In this document: one piece after another, positions 61,201 to 64,000 of the stretch
How the letters are laid out: every line of letters begins with the position of its first letter
Numbering within the stretch: the first letter of the stretch is position 1
From: Aplectana chamaeleonis
Taxonomy: Eukaryota > Nematoda > Chromadorea > Rhabditida > Cosmocercidae
Assembly: GCA_029168955.1 (NCBI GenBank)
Contig: JAPDOI010000414.1
Span: forward strand, 1-64,000
DNA: 64,000 nucleotides
Direction: 5' to 3'
The notes under the pieces: model-generated
The model's database searches: none
What the model saw: the letters and a program-made list of their open reading frames with translations, nothing else
What the model was told of the DNA's origin: nothing
Made by a program: the position numbers and the translations under genes

Positions 61201-61662
61201 TGCGTGTCTACGCTTTCAAAGCTCTACCAGTTCTGGAACCTCATCCAAATCGGGTATAACTCCGCCACGATGTCATCCTTCATACGGACACCACTGAGCG
61301 CTGAGAACCAGGTGCGTAGTCTTGAGCGGACGAAGTCGCTAAGTCTCTGAATAAAACATGGTTCAAGAAACCTTCTGTGAGTCCTTGAGGTAGACGAGGA
61401 GAAGTCCATTGTCACAAGTGGCGTTTCCAAGCTTCGCCGCAGTATATTCCTTCTCCATGTCAGACTTCAAATCATCCGTCTAAAAATTGGAAAGTATAAA
61501 ACGGGTAATGAGGCAGAGCGGGCTTGTGTTCAAATAAAAATTTCAACATTAATTAGACAAAGAAAGCGATTTTCACTCACGTTTTTTGTACTTGTTACAT
61601 GAATTATACCAATGAATTGGGAACGACCATCTTCTCGCCGACATCCGTCCACACACTCACAC
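43241..61662 (-). CDS. MOLO1/TPM-like single-pass membrane protein, 5' partial, 8 exons
   Basis: Eight minus-strand exons join in phase: 61,662-61,581; 61,479-61,372; 50,025-49,945; 49,832-49,731; 46,654-46,467; 46,315-46,159; 46,091-45,959; 43,365-43,241 (about 325 residues plus stop). Order: Cys-containing stretch (CECVDGC), then a domain with NATCDNGLLLVYLKDSQ, FVLLTDEDMEKLHEL and LALQFLLNNYKDVV. This pattern fits the TPM-like extracellular domain of nematode MOLO1 proteins, whose founder MOLO-1 modulates levamisole-sensitive acetylcholine receptors. A ~23-residue transmembrane helix follows, then FCCCCAKRNK (possible palmitoylation) and a ~155-residue proline-rich cytoplasmic tail (YPPPPG, TPPPM, final REELIY). 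Family: fairly confident. Receptor role: not shown. Introns of 11.3, 3.1 and 2.6 kb are packed with MITEs. Start codon and signal peptide lie upstream of 61,662, probably outside the window. If the last donor (GTGAGT) is not used, the frame ends after EFFR at about 45,947. Confidence 0.8.
43985..44789 (-). mobile_element. MITE family C, copy 2 (uninterrupted)
   Basis: Opposite orientation to 32,221-33,475. Ends CTCAGAGAAAATTTGCC and GCGAATTTCCTTAGAG. The TATA box is decayed (CTTTTACAC). It lies inside the last intron of the MOLO1-like gene. Confidence 0.82.
44790..45958. other. Intronic DNA with imperfect hairpin
   Basis: Within the last intron. 45,435-45,475 (TTAGCGCATACTTACCACGA) and 45,530-45,570 (CGCCAAGTATGCACTAGG) are imperfect inverses. 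No coding exon is recognised. Confidence 0.4.
45959..46091 (-). CDS. MOLO1-like gene, proline-rich tail exon 2
   Basis: 133 nt, CTTGCAG acceptor; leaves one base at a GTGAGT donor. Contains IPRPPGSEYSAPGGM and LTPPPMILPPTELYG. Confidence 0.82.
46159..46315 (-). CDS. MOLO1-like gene, proline-rich tail exon 1
   Basis: 157 nt, one base completes the split codon, phase 0 at a GTAAGC donor. Contains YSGSPLPYPPPPGASVPLTP. Confidence 0.85.
46467..46654 (-). CDS. MOLO1-like gene, transmembrane exon
   Basis: 188 nt, enters in phase 0 after TTTCCAG and leaves two bases at a GTGGGT donor. Encodes PIIGLIVAILIVLCITGVLC, the Cys cluster FCCCCAKRNK and the start of the tail (YHVNTLPSYKTVEPLYVV). Confidence 0.85.
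46655..48270. other. Intronic DNA, no feature recognised
   Basis: Part of the intron 46,655-49,730. A 121-codon plus-strand frame at 47,768-48,133 has no recognisable domain. Confidence 0.4.
48271..48743. mobile_element. MITE family F3, copy 2
   Basis: Left end TTAAAGGCACAGTCCAAGCT, right end GGTTGGACTGTGTCTTGAA. Intronic. Confidence 0.85.
49731..49832 (-). CDS. MOLO1-like gene, end of extracellular domain
   Basis: 102 nt, phase 0 both ends, TTTTCAG acceptor and GTGAGT donor. 34 residues including LALQFLLNNYKDVV. Separated from the preceding exon by a 112-nt intron. Confidence 0.82.
49945..50025 (-). CDS. MOLO1-like gene, exon with FVLLTDEDMEKLHEL
   Basis: 81 nt, phase 0 both ends, TTCCAG acceptor and GTACGT donor. 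27 residues, LATYRGGDS onwards. Separated from the preceding exon by an 11.3-kb MITE-rich intron. Confidence 0.8.
50332..50545. mobile_element. Foldback with CGCGGTCGGCGTGCGTGTC arms
   Basis: Inverse arms CTGTCAGCCCACGCGGTCGG and CGACCGCGTGAGCGGGCAGC-like sequence. Single arms of the family occur at 62,378-62,460 and 63,758-63,836. Confidence 0.7.
50629..51122. mobile_element. MITE family F1, intronic copy
   Basis: Ends TTAAAGGCAGTGTTCACGAT and ATCGTGAACATTGCCTTTAA. Contains GCCTCGGACAACTCGTCCAC. Lies in the 11.3-kb intron. Confidence 0.87.
51123..52203. other. Intronic DNA, no feature recognised
   Basis: Low-complexity A/T runs only. No exon with consistent phase was found. Confidence 0.4.
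52204..52238. repeat. TTTA tetranucleotide repeat
   Basis: About eight perfect TTTA units. Confidence 0.95.
53040..54250. repeat. TCGAAAAGTCG/ATATTCGAA repeat clusters
   Basis: Alternating words CGAAAAGTCGAATATTCGAA, GTGATATCCGA and CTATAGTCGAAAAGTCG at 53,070-53,275 and 54,165-54,250, with unique DNA between; a further piece at 57,495-57,555. The two clusters may be the ends of one ~1.2-kb element. Confidence 0.55.
54280..54375. repeat. AGTACACC short repeats
   Basis: GAAGTACACC-like words occur about seven times within 100 bp, in direct orientation with spacers. Confidence 0.7.
54520..55054. mobile_element. Diverged FB2-type foldback
   Basis: Arms of about 230 bp in inverse orientation (AAAGGTAACGATTTGG...GATTTGGTGGTC...CAAAGCAAAATCAAG, and inverse). 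The order of motifs is the same as FB2, but identity is low, and no satellite or C-run junction follows. Intronic. Confidence 0.75.
55550..55876. mobile_element. MITE F1, left-end fragment
   Basis: TTAAAGGCAGTGGTCACGAT start without a right partner before the next element begins. Confidence 0.6.
55877..56332. mobile_element. MITE F1-like, copy with CAGTGTTCAGG
   Basis: Ends TTAAAGGCAGTGTTCAGG and ATCGTGAACGCTGCCTTTAA. Interior unlike other F1 copies. Confidence 0.75.
56770..57261 (+). mobile_element. MITE family F2, full-length copy
   Basis: Ends TTAAAGGCACAGTACACCCT and GGGTGTCCTGTGCCTTTAA, ~490 bp, with the GAGACAACTCGTCCACCA block. Intronic. Confidence 0.9.
57262..58317. other. Intronic DNA, small repeats
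   Basis: 57,580-57,720 holds GC-rich AGCAGCAGCTGC and CTATGGACGGAGCCTGA (also at ~44,880). 57,970-58,060 has TTATCACCAG words in both orientations. No exon is recognised. Confidence 0.4.
58318..58809 (-). mobile_element. MITE family F2, inverted full-length copy
   Basis: Ends TTAAAGGCACAGGACACCC and GGGTGTACTGTGCCTTTAA. Opposite orientation to 56,770. Confidence 0.9.
59369..59860 (+). mobile_element. MITE family F2, copy abutting F1
   Basis: Ends TTAAAGGCACAGTACACCCC and GGGTGTCCTGTGCCTTTGAA. The final TTGAA is also the start of the next element. Confidence 0.88.
59856..60786 (+). mobile_element. MITE F1 subtype, with nested element
   Basis: Starts TTGAAGGCAGTGTTCACGAT, ends TTATCGTGAACACTGCGTTTAA. 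Counterpart of 16,394-17,156. Interrupted at 60,197-60,662. Confidence 0.82.
60197..60662. mobile_element. MITE nested in F1 subtype
   Basis: Ends ATAAAGGCAACGTTCGCGCT and a decayed inverse (GCGCGTACGATGCCTTTA). Sits at nearly the same place in its host as the unrelated foldback at 16,748-16,988. Confidence 0.72.
60787..61371. other. Intronic DNA, no feature recognised
   Basis: Unique sequence upstream (in coordinates) of the conserved exon at 61,372. No further exon with matching phase was found. Confidence 0.4.
61372..61479 (-). CDS. MOLO1-like gene, exon with conserved CDNGLLLVYLKD
   Basis: 108 nt, phase 0 at both ends, between TTTTTAG and GTTTCT. 36 residues covering the acidic helix TDDLKSDMEKEYTAAK and the start of the TPM-like core. 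Confidence 0.8.
61581..61662 (-). CDS. MOLO1-like gene, first exon in window
   Basis: 82 nt between CTGTAG acceptor and GTGAGT donor. It enters with one base of a split codon and ends in phase 0. Encodes CECVDGCRREDGRSQFIGII and HVTSTKN. At least one exon lies upstream. Confidence 0.75.
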
Positions 61663-62234
61663 CTACAGAAAAATTGAGTTCAGGTTCTCAAAGTAGTGCT
61701 GCTTCGTCAGCTGCCTTCTCTCCTACACTAACCTACTATTCCGGAGGCACACCCATCAACGGAAAATAATTTGGACAAGATACAAAAAAGAAACTTCCGT
61801 AGTGAACTGGTCCTCGAAAATGAGGATTGGGCACAGCCCTAGTGTTCAGAAAACTACTAATGCCCGTCTTGCTCCTCCTGTATAAGCATAACTATTACTA
61901 GCAGGTTTCCTTCTCAAACAACAGGATAAATGGAAGAACATCACTTCAATAAATTGGCTCTACTCTGATCCACTCAGAGAAAAAGGCATCACTTTAACAT
62001 CTGCTAGAGTGATAACCATCATCTCTTGAAAGGCCGGTCACGGAAGACAAGAGTGGTAATCATCTTTCTGCTAGCAATCGCTGACCTTTCTTAGGGAAAA
62101 TTGAACAACAACATTATGAGGTGGGATTTCTGAACGATTGTACAGGTTGTGGGGAAGGGAATAAGGGTAGAAATTTCAATAATTATAATAATGTTGTTGA
62201 ATATTTGATGCCTTTTTATGGCATGGTATATGAT
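61663..62234. other. DNA 5' of the first visible exon
   Basis: No earlier minus-strand exon could be recognised. The missing 5' exons are probably beyond 64,000. Confidence 0.4.
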
Positions 62235-62275
62235 CGCAAGTTGTCACAAGGTAGCTGAGTTAAACGCCAAACTCA

Positions 62276-62346
62276 GATGTCAGGCAGGACTCGAACCTGC
62301 ATTGCACGCTTTCCGGGTGAGAGTGTTACCATTACACTACCGACAC
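62276..62346 (-). tRNA. tRNA-like sequence (Gly-type body), probable pseudogene
   Basis: 71 nt with cloverleaf layout: acceptor GTGTCGG/CTGACAT (two G-T pairs), D arm GTGT-AATGGTA-ACAC, T arm GCAGG-TTCGAGT-CCTGC. The anticodon stem CTCAC/GCGTG has two mismatches. The loop CCGGAAA would give anticodon GGA but lacks the invariant U33. The body resembles tRNA-Gly. The mismatches and loop argue against function. Confidence 0.55.
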
Positions 62347-62487
62347 CCCGTTCTGCAACACTCAGCTATTCACACTGACTGTCCGTATAAGACTATCCGC
62401 AAACGCGGTCGGGGTGCGTGTCGAGTGGCCTTGACGAGGCATTTTTTGGACGAGCTATGTGTGAATAGCTGAGTGATGCGGAATGAG

Positions 62488-62557
62488 GTGCCGGTGGTGT
62501 AATGGTAACACTCTCGCCCAGAAAGCGTGCAATGCAGGTTCGAGTCATCCTGACATC
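62488..62557 (+). pseudogene. tRNA-like sequence, decayed mirror copy
   Basis: Same body as the minus-strand copy, but the T stem (GCAGG against ATCC) and acceptor pairing are broken. The loop CCAGAAA would give AGA. D arm GTGT-AATGGTA-ACAC is intact. Confidence 0.55.
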
Positions 62558-62631
62558 TGAGTTTTGCGTTCAACGCAGCACTTTGTGATGAATTATAATA
62601 ATATTTTATTACGTAGTTTGAGGAACGAAGT

Positions 62632-63124
62632 TTAAAGGCAGTGTTCACGATAAGAATCGCTTTTCTGCTTTTTTGCCTTTCTTGAAGACGGTCCCATGCT
62701 GATTCCAATGATGTTTTTGGAATCGTACAAGATCTTCTAGGAACGGAGTTATGGTCCCTCAATGATTGAGCTAGGGAAGCATGGTGGACGAGTAGTCCGG
62801 GGCTTGTAACTTCCGTCTTTTGCAGCCGATGTATGCGAGCTGACCTGAGTAAAGAGAGAAGTTGAGACTGAAGGGAAAAACGGGGCTATTGATCAGAAAT
62901 CATCGCTCATCTCACAATATCGAGCATTCATTTGTTCACATCGGTGGGCGTGGAAAGTGCATCTGGGGTGTGACGAGCTGACGGGTGTCCAACTTTGGGG
63001 CCGTAGGGGACCCTTCCGAGCTCATTTTTCTTAGTTTTTTCAACGTTACGGTTGCGCTAAGCCCCGCAGCTGCCGATCTCCACCAAAAAATCACACATGG
63101 TTTTTATCGTGGACACTGCCTTTG
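62632..63124. mobile_element. MITE family F1, copy at right end
   Basis: Ends TTAAAGGCAGTGTTCACGAT and ATCGTGGACACTGCCTTTGA. Shares the GACGAGTAGTCCGGGGCTTG block, inverted, with other F1 copies. Confidence 0.87.
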
Positions 63125-64000
63125 AGACATAAGTCAGATATAAAAAGTTAGGCTAGTAGCAGAGCCGGCGAAATACTCAGTTTGGCCTGACTGAATCCAT
63201 GTTCTGAAAAGCATTCAGATGAGCCACACTTATTTCAGACGTACGTGTTGTAGGATAGCGACTTAGGCTAAGTAGAGAAAGTCTGCAAGAAACAAAATAA
63301 GCTGAATCACTCAGTCAAATCTGACTGACTTCTTGGCTAGAGATTAAAGAAACAGCGTGCCATGGCAGGAGTGCGCTCGGAACTTTTTTAAGGAGCAAAG
63401 CAGTAACTTAAATAATTCAGCAGAGATATCGGCTTATCAAAGTATCAATATCAATATCAGCTTCCACGAAACAAAAAGCATTTCATTTATTGAGAAACGG
63501 AGCATGGAGTTGGTCGATTCGTGAACGACCACGTAGAGAATAATGGCCGGTTGTTCTCATCATCACAGGCATTATCGAGTCCTCACCATCATGGCTTTGC
63601 AAGACCTACCGCTTCAATGCAATCTATCGCTCGATAAGATTTCGGACTCATCTGAGCCCTGTCTGAATCGTATCGGGCTCGTCTTATCATCCACTCAGAT
63701 GATCCTGACTAGGTGGTGGGCTCACTACGGAGGATACTGCGGAGTTTTAAGACGTAAAGTCTGTCCGTATGAGATTGTCCGCCAACGCGTTCGGCGTGCG
63801 TGTCGAGTGGCTTCGACGGAGGCATTTTCTGGACGAGCCTGCCCACGGCTAACAAGGAAACTACTTTTAGCCAAACTGAACATTCCCATTGAAATATACT
63901 TTTCTAGAATAATTTTTTGACGTAGATTCCGAATATACCCTTGGCAGCTGAATGGAATCACTCTGAAAAAAGTTATAGGCTATTTTTCTATGATTTTTGT
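63125..64000. other. Right-edge DNA, one repeat arm
   Basis: 63,758-63,836 (CGCCAACGCGTTCGGCGTGC) is a single arm of the foldback family at 50,332. A 125-codon plus frame at 63,543-63,920 runs through that arm and is not credible as a gene. Confidence 0.45.

Larger units (their letters stand above)
62235..62592. mobile_element. Foldback containing two tRNA-like sequences
   Basis: Arms of about 135 bp in inverse orientation: TGTCACAAGGTAGCTGAGTT, a tRNA-like segment and AACACTCAGCTATTCACAC on the left; GTGTGAATAGCTGAGTG, a tRNA-like segment and GCAGCACTTTGTGATGA on the right. The centre (62,378-62,460) is one arm of the CGCGGTCGG foldback family. Confidence 0.8.

Noticed and set aside
63543..63920. 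125-codon plus-strand ORF
   Set aside because: It reads through a foldback arm also found at 50,332 and 62,378; no domain.

Overview
The window looks like nuclear DNA of a nematode, probably a rhabditid. It has very few genes, many short inverted-repeat (MITE-like) elements whose ends read TTAAAGGCA, minisatellites with a 42-bp period, and one clear spliced gene whose introns end in nematode-type acceptors (TTTTCAG, TTTCCAG, TTTTTAG). No bacterial, organellar or viral signature is visible.

Left third (1-31,305). This is a dispersed 'cassette' seen four times, the first and last truncated at the 5' side. An intact cassette has: a ~650-bp foldback (18,443-19,113; 25,479-26,110; truncated 28,752-29,204), a junction with a run of C, a ~300-bp terminal-inverted-repeat element with a TATA box and hairpin (not in the third cassette), a long array of a 42-bp unit, and a ~560-bp tail ending in a strong GC-rich hairpin (ends near 12,243, 21,737, 28,752, 31,305). 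A diverged 42-bp satellite lies at 22,680-23,760. The 42-bp unit is a multiple of three and has no stop in five of six frames. The long overlapping ORFs there (up to 848 codons) are therefore repeat artefacts, not genes.

Middle (12,994-17,780 and 31,305-43,000). These are MITE graveyards, with several nested insertions provable from paralogous empty sites in the window. There is a very large near-identical palindrome (38,552-41,946, arms ~1.26 kb), a perfect 63-bp-arm palindrome (42,831-42,992), and two opposed copies of one TATA-carrying element (32,221-33,475 and 43,985-44,789). Only weak gene remnants are seen here.

Right third (43,241-61,662, minus strand). One real gene can be assembled from eight exons whose splice phases all agree. 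It encodes ~325 residues of a single-pass membrane protein: a Cys-containing extracellular region, a TPM/MOLO1-like domain, one transmembrane helix, a CCCC juxtamembrane cluster and a long proline-rich tail. Its introns (up to 11.3 kb) are filled with MITEs of the same families. The 5' end lies beyond the exon at 61,662 and probably beyond the window. A foldback carrying two opposed, decayed tRNA-like sequences lies at 62,235-62,592.
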